From CBDCUW01 sp965222745 (lineage in GTDB: Bacteria; Planctomycetota; Planctomycetia; Pirellulales; Pirellulaceae), in contig CBDCUW010000005.1 of the NCBI GenBank assembly GCA_965222745.1, positions 2,914,001 to 2,978,000 of the forward strand: DNA of 64,000 nt, read 5' to 3'. The translations under genes were made by a program, and so were the position numbers. The notes under the pieces were generated by a model. That model was not told where the DNA came from and did no database searches. It worked only from the letters and a program-made list of their open reading frames with translations. Below, in pieces: positions 56,311-64,000 of the stretch. The first letter of the stretch is position 1. Each line of letters opens with the position of its first letter.

Positions 56311-56676
56311 CAAGTAGGCCGACTTGTCCCAAGTCGGCGCGCGCACCCCCGCCGTTCACTCCCCCCTTCCTTCACACACCCTTCATTCCCACCTTCCTTC
56401 GCCCACCCTTCGTTCCGCCTCCTCCTTCACCGCCTTCTTCGTGCCCTCGTGCCTTCGTGCGAGCTTCCTCCCCCACCACACGCCGCAAACACCAATCCCA
56501 GCTCCAATGACGGCGATTTGACGCAGTAAGAACGATCATTCGGACAGAGGCACCTTTCTGTTAAACTGGTGGGGATCGATGGGATTCCAGGATCGCCGAC
56601 TTGGGGGCCAGCCGGCCGACCAGAATTCCTCTCCGCACTCCCCTTCCCTCCCCCGCCCTGTCTTGGCGAACTGTTG
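56311..56676. other. Non-coding gap with type A repeats and a pyrimidine-rich tract
   Basis: 366 bp. Type A copies lie at 56313-56340 (GTAGGCCGACTTGTCCCAAGTCGGC) and 56594-56620 (GCCGACTTGGGGGCCAGCCGGCC). Between them, about 56345-56500 is strongly pyrimidine-rich (CCTTC, CTCC, CACCC runs), including CTTCGTGCCCTCGTGCCTTCGTGCG, reminiscent of the repeat near 8660. No gene is evident. Confidence 0.65.
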
Positions 56677-59600
56677 ATGCTTCGGTTTCATTTTCGACCT
56701 CTGATCGTCGCGCTGTTACTTGCGTGTTGCAGCACTTCATTGCCGGCGGAACAGCCCGTCGATTTCAATCGCGACATCCGTCCGATCCTGTCGAGCACTT
56801 GTCTTGTTTGTCATGGCCCGGACGAAGCGGAGCGCGCCGCCGATCTGCGTCTGGACACTCAAGAGGGTTCGCGGCAAGACATGGGCGGTTACGCGGCGAT
56901 CGTTCCTGGCGATCCCGATGACAGCGAAATGATCCTCCGCCTGGAGACCGACGACGAAGACTTGCGGATGCCTCCCGAAGGCAAGGGGCGGCAATTGACC
57001 GAAGAGGAAGTGGCGCTGCTGCGCCGTTGGATCGCCCAGGGTGCCGCCTACGCCGAGCACTGGTCTTATCAAAAACCGAACCGGCCGCCGTTGCCGGAGG
57101 TTCACAACAAGGATTGGCCGCACAATGCGATCGACCACTTCGTCTTGGCACGTTTGGAGGCCGAAGGAATGTCTCCTTCGCCCCAGGCAGATCGATTGGT
57201 TCTTGCCCGTCGCGTCTCATTGGACCTGACCGGTTTGCCGCCGACGTGGGACGAAGCGATGGCGTTTGTCAACGATCCGGACGATGGCGCCTACGAGCGG
57301 TACGTTGACCGATTGATGGCCAAGAAATCTTTTGGCGAACGGTGGGCCCGTGTATGGCTTGACCTGGCGCGCTACGCCGATTCGGCCGGCTATGCCGATG
57401 ACCCGCCGCGAACGATTTGGGCCTATCGCGATTACGTGATTCGATCGTTGAACGACAACAAACCGTTTGATCGTTTCACCATCGAACAACTCGCCGGCGA
57501 CCTGATCGAAAATGCCTCCGAGCAGCAATTGATCGCCACAGCGTTTCATCGCAACACCCTGACCAACAACGAAGGGGGCACCAACGACGAAGAGTTCCGC
57601 AATGTCGCCATCGTCGATCGGGTCAACACCACGATGGCGGTCTGGATGGGAACAACGATGGCCTGCGCCCAATGCCACACTCACAAGTACGACCCGATCA
57701 CCCAAGAAGAATTCTTTCGCTTCTTTGCGTTCTTCAACAGCACGGAAGATTCAGACAAGAAAGACGAACGCCCCTTCATCTCCCTATGGTCCGAAGAACA
57801 AGAAGCACAAAAGGCCGATTGGTCGCGCCGAATCACAGAACTGAAATCGCTGTTGGACACCCCCACCCCCGAGTTGGAAGCGGCCCAACAACAATGGCTT
57901 GCGGAAGTCCGTCGCGAACCGAAGTGGAACGTTCTGCAGTCCGGTTCCGCTACGGCGGAGAATCGAAAGTTGAAGGTCGGCCAGGATGGTTGGGTTCGAG
58001 CCAACGGTGAGAAGTCGAAAAACGATGTCTACACGATTGAGTTTCCGACCACCGAGAATCAGCTGTTGGGAGTGAAGCTGGAAGTGGGCGATGAACAGAC
58101 GTCCAACTTTGTGCTCACCAAAGCGTCGGCCACTTGGACTCCCGACGGCGCCGGCGGCATCGATTCACGGTTTGTTCGCGTTGAACTGCCGGGGAACAAA
58201 CGTTTTTTACACCTGGCCGAACTGCAAGCCTTCAGCGGCGGCCGGAACGTCGCACTCGACGGTAAAGCGTCTCAGAGTTCCGAGGACTTTGGCGGCAAGG
58301 CTGAATTTGCCAATGACGGTACGACCGACGGCAACTTTCAAAAGAACAAGACCACTCACACCAAGGCGGAAAAAGACCCCTGGCTGGAAATCGATTTGGG
58401 CCAAACCACACCGATCGATCGCCTAGTGATCTGGAATCGCACCGACAATGGCAACGCCGGTATTCGCGATCGGCTGAAAGGATTCCGAATTCAGTTGTTG
58501 GATGAAAACCGCGAAATCTTATGGCAAGAATCGCCGAAAGAGGTTCCCAACCCCAGTAGCGAATTTTCGCCCGGCGGCACGATAGCGATCCAGTTCGATG
58601 CCGCCTTTGCCGACTACGGGCAGCCAGGTTTTTCAGCTTCGTCGATCCTGGCGGCGAAACCGGATGTCAAAAAGGGCTGGGCGATCGGCGGGCAAACGGG
58701 AAAGTCGCACGAGTTGACGCTCGTGTTGCGAAATCCGCGTAAGCTGGCGAAGGGAACCCTGAAGGTGCGTCTGGAACAAAATTCAGTTCACACTCAGCAT
58801 CTGTTGGATCAATTCCGTCTGTCGACCACCACCGATTCAGGCGCCGCGGCTTGGGCAAAGATGCCGGCGGCGATTCGCGACCTGGTTCGCAGCGACCCGA
58901 AAGATCTGAGCGAGCAGCAGCGGCAACAGCTTGCCAAGCACTATCGCAGTTTTGCTCCGCAGCTGCAGCCGGCTCGTAAAGAACTGGCCGACCTGGAAAA
59001 GAAACTTCGTGAGATCAAACCTCACACCACGGTCCCCGTGATGCGGCAGCTTCCCGACGACCAGCGCCGCACGACCAAGGTCCAACTTCGCGGCAACTAC
59101 CTCAGTACCGGTGATGAAGTCGCCGAAGGAACACCTGCCGCGTTTCACCCGCTGCCCGAAGACCAACCGCGAGACCGAATGGCGCTGGCCAAGTGGATGG
59201 TCGCCCCAAACAATCCGCTGACGCCTCGCGTGATCGCCAACCGGCATTGGGAACAGATTTTCGGGATCGGCATTGTCGAAACAAGCGAGGAATTTGGTTC
59301 GCAAGGCGAACTGCCCTCGCACCCACAACTGCTGGATTGGTTGGCGGTCGAGCTACGTGACGGTGGCTGGGACTTGAAGGCATTGTTGAAACTGCTGGTG
59401 ACCTCGGCAAGCTATCGACAAAGCAGCGTCACTACTGACGAAATGCTTTCTGCCGACCCCAACAATCGTCTGCTTGCGCGTGGTCCGCGATTCCGAATCT
59501 CGGCCGAAATGGTTCGCGACCAGGCACTTTTTGTCAGTGGGCTGTTGAGCGAAAAAATGTACGGACCGCCGGTCAAGCCGCCCCAACCACAACTCGGTTT

Positions 59601-60111
59601 GAAGGCCGCATTTGGTTCGGCGACCGACTGGCAAACCAGCCGCGGCGACGACAGGTATCGTCGCGGCATCTACACCACGTGGCGCCGGTCGAGTCCTTAT
59701 CCGTCGATGGCGCAGTTCGACGCTCCCAATCGCGAAGTCTGCACGGTGCGGCGAATTCGCACCAACACTCCGCTGCAAGCGCTCGTCACGATGAACGATC
59801 CAGTCTATGTCGAAGCCGCCCAAGCGCTCGCTCGTCGGATGGTTGCCGATGGCCAGACAACCGCGCAGCGAATCGCGGTCGGATTCCGATCGAGCCTGAT
59901 TCGCCCACCGAAACCTGCCGAGACAGAGCGGTTATCGCGGCTGGTGCAAGAGGCGACCAAACACTTCACCACCGACATCGAACAAGCGAAGAAAATGGCA
60001 ACCGAGCCGATCGGAGCATTACCTGAAGGCGCCGATGTCGCGGAATTTGCCGCCTGGACCGTCGTCGGCAACGTGATCTTGAACCTGGATGAAATGTACA
60101 TGAAACGCTAG
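56677..60111 (+). CDS. Exported PSCyt1/DUF1549/DUF1553 protein with discoidin-like domain
   Basis: A large planctomycete-type protein (1144 residues) of unknown function, often paired with a DUF1501 protein. The start is ATG 56677 (MLRFHFRPLIVALLL, signal peptide); codons further upstream are translated repeat DNA. The PSCyt1 domain has a haem-c motif CLVCH (42-46) followed by GPDEAERAADLRLD. DUF1549 spans about 150-350 (WARVWLDLARYADSAGY, GTTMACAQCHTHKYDPI with a second C-x-x-C-H). An F5/8-type (discoidin) beta-sandwich lies at about 500-635 (GKASQSSEDFG..WLEIDLGQ). DUF1553 spans about 800-1070. A link to polysaccharide use is suspected for the family. Confidence 0.92.
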   Translation: MLRFHFRPLIVALLLACCSTSLPAEQPVDFNRDIRPILSSTCLVCHGPDEAERAADLRLDTQEGSRQDMGGYAAIVPGDPDDSEMILRLETDDEDLRMPPEGKGRQLTEEEVALLRRWIAQGAAYAEHWSYQKPNRPPLPEVHNKDWPHNAIDHFVLARLEAEGMSPSPQADRLVLARRVSLDLTGLPPTWDEAMAFVNDPDDGAYERYVDRLMAKKSFGERWARVWLDLARYADSAGYADDPPRTIWAYRDYVIRSLNDNKPFDRFTIEQLAGDLIENASEQQLIATAFHRNTLTNNEGGTNDEEFRNVAIVDRVNTTMAVWMGTTMACAQCHTHKYDPITQEEFFRFFAFFNSTEDSDKKDERPFISLWSEEQEAQKADWSRRITELKSLLDTPTPELEAAQQQWLAEVRREPKWNVLQSGSATAENRKLKVGQDGWVRANGEKSKNDVYTIEFPTTENQLLGVKLEVGDEQTSNFVLTKASATWTPDGAGGIDSRFVRVELPGNKRFLHLAELQAFSGGRNVALDGKASQSSEDFGGKAEFANDGTTDGNFQKNKTTHTKAEKDPWLEIDLGQTTPIDRLVIWNRTDNGNAGIRDRLKGFRIQLLDENREILWQESPKEVPNPSSEFSPGGTIAIQFDAAFADYGQPGFSASSILAAKPDVKKGWAIGGQTGKSHELTLVLRNPRKLAKGTLKVRLEQNSVHTQHLLDQFRLSTTTDSGAAAWAKMPAAIRDLVRSDPKDLSEQQRQQLAKHYRSFAPQLQPARKELADLEKKLREIKPHTTVPVMRQLPDDQRRTTKVQLRGNYLSTGDEVAEGTPAAFHPLPEDQPRDRMALAKWMVAPNNPLTPRVIANRHWEQIFGIGIVETSEEFGSQGELPSHPQLLDWLAVELRDGGWDLKALLKLLVTSASYRQSSVTTDEMLSADPNNRLLARGPRFRISAEMVRDQALFVSGLLSEKMYGPPVKPPQPQLGLKAAFGSATDWQTSRGDDRYRRGIYTTWRRSSPYPSMAQFDAPNREVCTVRRIRTNTPLQALVTMNDPVYVEAAQALARRMVADGQTTAQRIAVGFRSSLIRPPKPAETERLSRLVQEATKHFTTDIEQAKKMATEPIGALPEGADVAEFAAWTVVGNVILNLDEMYMKR

Positions 60112-60136
60112 TAGGCCGATTTGTCCCAAATCGGCG
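60111..60136. repeat. Type A variant overlapping a stop codon
   Basis: GTAGGCCGATTTGTCCCAAATCGGC. The TAG stop of the PSCyt gene is the second to fourth base of the repeat. Confidence 0.8.
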
Positions 60137-60182
60137 CGCGCACCTGCCGCAGAACCTAGCCAACCCGCGCACCCCAATTCTC

Positions 60183-61637
60183 ATGGACCCTCAAACCCAA
60201 CAACTCCGCCAAAACACTCGCCGGCACTTCCTCCGGCAATCAACCGCTGGACTTGGCGGGATCGCGCTAGGAAGCCTGCTTGCCGGTGACAGCGCGTCAT
60301 CGGCTCAGCGCAGCGCGGCCAACCCGCTGGCCCCGCAGCAACCGCACTTCGCCCCCCAAGCGAAGCGAGTCATCTACCTGCACATGACCGGTTCGCCTCC
60401 CAATCTTGACTTGTTCGATTACAAGCCCGAACTGAACAAGCGAGACGACCAGGATTGCCCCGACCAATTCATTGCCGGTCGCGAGTTCGCGTTCACGACC
60501 GGAACTCCCAAGCTGATGGGCTCGCCGCGAAAATGGTCACGCGTTGGCAAAAGCGGCATGTGGATGTCGGATGCCGTTCCCAACTTTCACAAGATCGCCG
60601 ACGACATGTGCGTCGTCCACTCGATGCACACCGACCAATTCAATCATGCGCCTGCGGAACTGTTGGTCTACACCGGATCGCCCCGATCGGGCCGGCCTTC
60701 GATGGGATCTTGGGTCACTTACGGACTGGGCAGCGAAAACGAGGACCTGCCTGGATTCGTGGTGTTGATTTCCAGCGGCGTTCAGCCCAATGGCGGCAAG
60801 AATTCGTTCGGCAGCGGTTTTTTACCGTCGGTCTATCAAGGGGTGCAGTGTCGGTCCAAAGGCGATCCCGTTTTGTATTCGTCCGATCCGCCCGGAATGA
60901 ATCGAGACATGCGCCGGATGAGCCTCGATGCGCTGCGGGATCTGAACCAGCTGCAAGCCAACGAGATGGGACACCCTGAAACGCTGACCAGAATTTCGCA
61001 GTACGAATTGGCGTTTCGGATGCAAACCGCCGTTCCCGGTGTGATGGACATCTCGCAAGAACCTCAGAAAACGCTGGACGAATATGGCGCTACACCGGGC
61101 CAGTCGAGCCTGGCCAACAATTGCCTGCTGGCTCGTCGGCTGGTCGAATCGGGAGTCCGGTTCGTGCAGCTGTTCGATTGGGGTTGGGACTTTCACGGGA
61201 CCCAGCAGGCAACCGGACTGACCAAGGGACTGACCGACAAGTGCGCCACAATGGACAAACCGATCGCGGCACTGATCACCGATCTAAAAAACCGCGGCCT
61301 GTTCGAGGATACGTTGATTGTTTGGGGAGGCGAATTTGGCCGCACCCCGTTTCGCGAAGGCCGAACGGCAAAGAGCAAAGTGTTGGGCCGCGATCACTAC
61401 CCCGACGCGTTCACCATGTGGATGGCCGGCGGCGGCGTCAAAGGGGGCTTTGAATACGGCAGTTCCGACGAACTCGGTTTCAGCGTTGCCGAAAACCCGG
61501 TTCACGTGCACGACCTGCAAGCCACCATCATGCATCTGCTCGGTTTTGATCACGAACGTTTGACGTACCGTTTCCAAGGACGCGACTACAGGTTGACCGA
61601 CGTGCACGGCCAAGTCGTCAAGGAACTGCTGGCGTGA
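60183..61637 (+). CDS. Tat-exported DUF1501 protein
   Basis: A 484-residue protein of the sulfatase-like/alkaline phosphatase fold. The Tat signal is NTRRHFLRQSTAGLGGIALGSLLAG. Family stretches include YLHMTGSPPNLDLFDYKPEL, DDMCVVHSMHTDQFNHAPA, SYGLGSE-type WVTYGLGSENEDLPGFV, RLVESGVRFVQLFDWGWDFHG, IVWGGEFGRTP and GRDHYPDAFTMWMAGGGVKGG. It lies 71 bp after the PSCyt gene; the pair is among the commonest gene pairs of planctomycetes. The function is unknown; metal-dependent hydrolysis is suggested by the fold. Confidence 0.93.
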   Translation: MDPQTQQLRQNTRRHFLRQSTAGLGGIALGSLLAGDSASSAQRSAANPLAPQQPHFAPQAKRVIYLHMTGSPPNLDLFDYKPELNKRDDQDCPDQFIAGREFAFTTGTPKLMGSPRKWSRVGKSGMWMSDAVPNFHKIADDMCVVHSMHTDQFNHAPAELLVYTGSPRSGRPSMGSWVTYGLGSENEDLPGFVVLISSGVQPNGGKNSFGSGFLPSVYQGVQCRSKGDPVLYSSDPPGMNRDMRRMSLDALRDLNQLQANEMGHPETLTRISQYELAFRMQTAVPGVMDISQEPQKTLDEYGATPGQSSLANNCLLARRLVESGVRFVQLFDWGWDFHGTQQATGLTKGLTDKCATMDKPIAALITDLKNRGLFEDTLIVWGGEFGRTPFREGRTAKSKVLGRDHYPDAFTMWMAGGGVKGGFEYGSSDELGFSVAENPVHVHDLQATIMHLLGFDHERLTYRFQGRDYRLTDVHGQVVKELLA

Positions 61638-61638
61638 C

Positions 61639-61757
61639 CGTCGGCGATTCTTCCAAAATCGCGGCGCCGTCTGTCGGCGATTTTTCCAAAATCGCTGCGC
61701 TGCCGGTTCGGAGAACCGGTCGACAAACTGCGATGCCGGTTCGGAGAACCGGCCAAC
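61639..61757. repeat. Four type B hairpins in series
   Basis: GTCGGCGATTCTTCCAAAATCGC, GTCGGCGATTTTTCCAAAATCGC, GCCGGTTCGGAGAACCGGTCGAC and GCCGGTTCGGAGAACCGGCC. This is the densest type B array in the window; it starts two bases after the DUF1501 stop and ends 28 bp before the next start. Confidence 0.85.
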
Positions 61758-61784
61758 TGTCTCTCACCCATTGAAAGGCGAACG

Positions 61785-64000
61785 ATGTTTTTATCTGGAC
61801 GTCTGTGTTTACTGGCTGTGACATGTTTGCTGGCGTTTCCTTTCTCCGCGCCTGCACAAGAACCTTCGCTGGAGGCCGTTGCTGGCCAGCCCCTCGCCTC
61901 CAACGTTCGTCGGCTGCTCACCACACTTCAACTGCTCGGTCACCCATTGGCTCGTGACGTGATCGCGGACATTGCTGCCGCGGTCGACCAGAAAGATGCA
62001 TTGGCGATTCAGAAGTCGATTGATCCACACCTTCTGGCAACGGTCACCATCAATCCGGAAGAACGTGTCAGTGTGCGACGCGGACCCGATGCAGCCGTGA
62101 TCCAACAACAGGGTTATCGGCCGGCGATCGTCAAAGTGATCAATCACAGCACCTCCACTTCGCGACTGCGCGTGACCAGTCCCCAAGCTGGCCCGGTGTA
62201 TGCCGGTGTATCGGACCTCAGCATGCGGCGGCAACAACAAACCGAACTGAACCAAAACCAAAACGACGACCGATCGAACGAACGTTTTTTCGCGGTCGAG
62301 GTCTACGATTCGGCGCCGATGACCGAGCGGCTTTCGGGTTTGGAGGTCGAATACGTGATCCTGCTGCTGGCTTCCTCCGAGGCGGGTCGGCGCGAAGCAA
62401 TCTTGCACTTCGACATTGGGGACGGGACGGCCGACTTGGAACACCGCAACGAACTGCCGCTGCTACTGAATGTGCAACCGGCGATTCCGCTGAAGCTGGC
62501 GATTCGCGATTTCGACGGTTCGCCCGCAATCGCCCGACTAGAGTTTCGTGATTCGGTCGGACGAGTGTTTCCGCTGCAAGCCAAGCGATTGGCTCCCGAC
62601 TTCTTTTTCCAACCACACGTTTATCGGATCGACGGCGAGACCGTGTTGCTTCCGCCGGGACGGTTTTCGGTCGAGTACAGCCGAGGTCCTGAGTACCGCG
62701 TCGGCCGGGCAACGATTCAGATCCAGCGCGACAAGGCGAACCGATTCGAAGCGAAATTGCAACGATGGATCCACCCGCGCGATTACGGTTACTTCAGCGG
62801 CGACCATCACATCCACGCTGCCGGCTGCGCCCACTACACGCATCCTACCGAAGGGGTGACGCCGGCCGACATGTTCCGCCAGGTACAGGGCGAAGGCTTG
62901 AACGTCGGTTGCGTGTTAACGTGGGGACCCTGTTTCGAGCACCAGCGTCAGTACTTTAGCGCCGACGCGAACATGTTTGGAACCGACGACACGTTGCTGA
63001 AGTACGACTTGGAAATCAGCGGTTTTGGTTCTCAGGCACTCGGCCACGTCTGCTTGTTGAATTTGGGTGATCAAACCTATCCCGATTCGCAAGGAACCAA
63101 GTCCCAAGGCTGGCCAACTTGGACCACACCGGTGATGCGTTGGGCCAAGGAGCAAGGTGGTTACGCCGGTTATGCTCATTCGGCCAGCGGTCTGGCGATC
63201 GATCCCCGCGCCGCGGCCGGCCGGCTGAAGGCGCAGCACGATCAAGACGGCAGCGGAACGATCGATGCAAACGAAGCGGACGATGCGTTTTTGCCATTGG
63301 ACTTCGCCAAGATCGATCTGGACCGTGACCAACGGCTTTCGATCGATGAACTGGTCGTCGCCCATCAAACCGCTGCCCAACAACTGCCCAACTTCGCCAT
63401 CCCCGAAATGAACGGCGTCGGGGCAATGGAAATCTGCGTCAGTACCGTTGCCGGCGTTTGTGACTTCATCAGCGCCATGGACACAGCGCGAATCCAAGAG
63501 TGGAATACCTGGTATCACCTGCTCAACTGCGGTTTTCCGCTCAAGGTATCGGGAGAAACCGATTTTCCCTGCATGAGCAGTCGCCGCGTCGGCCAGGGCC
63601 GTGTTTACGTGCACCTGGGAAAGGATGCCAAGCTTGATTTTGCCCAGTGGTGCCGCGGACTTGCCTTGGGACGATCGTACGTCTCGGACGGGTACGCCCA
63701 CCTGACCGAAATGAAAGTCAATTCCGTCGCTCCGGGATATGGCGAGGTGACTTTGGACCAACCTGGCGAAGTGACGGTCATCGCCGACGTCGCCTTTGCT
63801 CCCGAAGTCCCCGAAGGAGTCGCGTATGGGACTCAGGAAGCACCGTCGGGACGAAAGGCCGCCGGCGACACCGTGCTGCTTCATCAAGATCGTTCGCGTC
63901 GCTGGATCCAAGGCGGCTCGCAGAAAGTCGAAATCATTGTCAACGGTTTGCCGGTCACCACAAAAACCGTTTCGGCCAATGGCAACATTCATCGCATCGA
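61785..64000 (+). CDS. Exported CehA/McbA-like metallohydrolase with EF-hand loops (partial)
   Basis: The frame is open from ATG 61785 to the window end (738 codons, no stop), so the gene is incomplete. A signal peptide is present (LCLLAVTCLLAFPFSAPAQ). Residues about 30-330 are a beta-rich N-terminal part. The PHP-type metal motif GDHHIH (D340 to H344) starts a domain resembling the CehA/McbA family of amide/ester hydrolases. Two canonical 12-residue EF-hand loops follow: D486-x-D-G-S-G..E497 (DQDGSGTIDANE) and D511-x-D-x-D..E522 (DLDRDQRLSIDE), placed inside the hydrolase domain. AAAGGCGA lies before the ATG. The substrate is unknown. It may belong to the same transcript as DUF1501. Confidence 0.85.
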   Translation, partial: MFLSGRLCLLAVTCLLAFPFSAPAQEPSLEAVAGQPLASNVRRLLTTLQLLGHPLARDVIADIAAAVDQKDALAIQKSIDPHLLATVTINPEERVSVRRGPDAAVIQQQGYRPAIVKVINHSTSTSRLRVTSPQAGPVYAGVSDLSMRRQQQTELNQNQNDDRSNERFFAVEVYDSAPMTERLSGLEVEYVILLLASSEAGRREAILHFDIGDGTADLEHRNELPLLLNVQPAIPLKLAIRDFDGSPAIARLEFRDSVGRVFPLQAKRLAPDFFFQPHVYRIDGETVLLPPGRFSVEYSRGPEYRVGRATIQIQRDKANRFEAKLQRWIHPRDYGYFSGDHHIHAAGCAHYTHPTEGVTPADMFRQVQGEGLNVGCVLTWGPCFEHQRQYFSADANMFGTDDTLLKYDLEISGFGSQALGHVCLLNLGDQTYPDSQGTKSQGWPTWTTPVMRWAKEQGGYAGYAHSASGLAIDPRAAAGRLKAQHDQDGSGTIDANEADDAFLPLDFAKIDLDRDQRLSIDELVVAHQTAAQQLPNFAIPEMNGVGAMEICVSTVAGVCDFISAMDTARIQEWNTWYHLLNCGFPLKVSGETDFPCMSSRRVGQGRVYVHLGKDAKLDFAQWCRGLALGRSYVSDGYAHLTEMKVNSVAPGYGEVTLDQPGEVTVIADVAFAPEVPEGVAYGTQEAPSGRKAAGDTVLLHQDRSRRWIQGGSQKVEIIVNGLPVTTKTVSANGNIHRI

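Overview
The window looks like a chromosomal segment of a marine-type planctomycete of the Pirellulaceae (Rhodopirellula/Blastopirellula-like). The evidence is lineage-typical gene content: a PSCyt1-DUF1549-DUF1553 protein next to a Tat-exported DUF1501 protein, a formylglycine sulfatase, a DUF1080 protein, a Ser/Thr kinase with a large non-kinase C-terminus, and an archaeal/eukaryal-type prolyl-tRNA synthetase. The DNA is moderately GC-rich and many intergenic gaps hold palindromic repeats. No rRNA, tRNA, insertion sequence or CRISPR array was recognised.

Layout. 1-1.1 kb: a lipoprotein gene. 1.1-20.6 kb, minus strand: a long flagellar basal-body/hook/export cluster, read right to left as TPR membrane protein, flgN-like, degenerate histidine-kinase ATPase domain, flgB, flgC, fliE, fliF, fliG, fliH, fliI, fliJ, motE-like, fliK, flgD, flgE, then proS; comB and a secreted unknown lie upstream. 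22.3-24.1 kb: an ECF sigma factor coupled to a zinc-finger/FecR anti-sigma factor. 24.2-27.2 kb, minus strand: an ATP-dependent DNA-ligase-like enzyme with two unknown proteins, one ending in an SSB-like acidic tail; this is the best candidate here for an undescribed system. 27.5-35.7 kb: a small unknown, a zinc alcohol dehydrogenase, recQ, ftsH and rsgA. 35.8-42.4 kb: sulfatase, Ser/Thr kinase, small c-type cytochrome, DUF1080 and a lipoprotein. 42.7-52.3 kb: rpmB, gatC, a Pro-rich secreted protein, a DapA/NanA-family aldolase, membrane pyrophosphatase hppA, a thioredoxin-like protein, ruvA, ruvC, cysS and ispF. 52.4-56.3 kb: an ABC ATPase, an ABC-F protein and an LpxL-type acyltransferase. 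56.7-64 kb: the PSCyt/DUF1501 pair and a CehA/McbA-like metallohydrolase with two EF-hand loops that runs off the window.

How the genes work together. fliE/F/G, flgB/C, fliH/I/J, flgN-like, flgD/E and fliK supply the MS ring, switch, proximal rod, export ATPase complex and hook. The export gate (flhAB, fliPQR), fliM/N, motAB and flagellin genes are not in the window. The other regions are mostly housekeeping (translation, recombination, proteolysis, isoprenoids, lipid A) mixed with secreted planctomycete families.

Intergenic DNA carries at least four repeat types: (A) hairpins built on TAGGCCGACTTGTCCC/AAGTCGGC; (B) hairpins of the CGGCCAGTTCGGAGAACTGGCCG / GGCGATTTCTCCGAAATCGC type; (C) GGTGGGTGGCACCAA units in short tandem arrays; (D) larger palindromes with GGGGTCTGACCCC, AGCCCAGGG or CTCCCAGAGGGAG cores. 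They often abut stop codons and extend apparent reading frames, so several starts below were moved inward.
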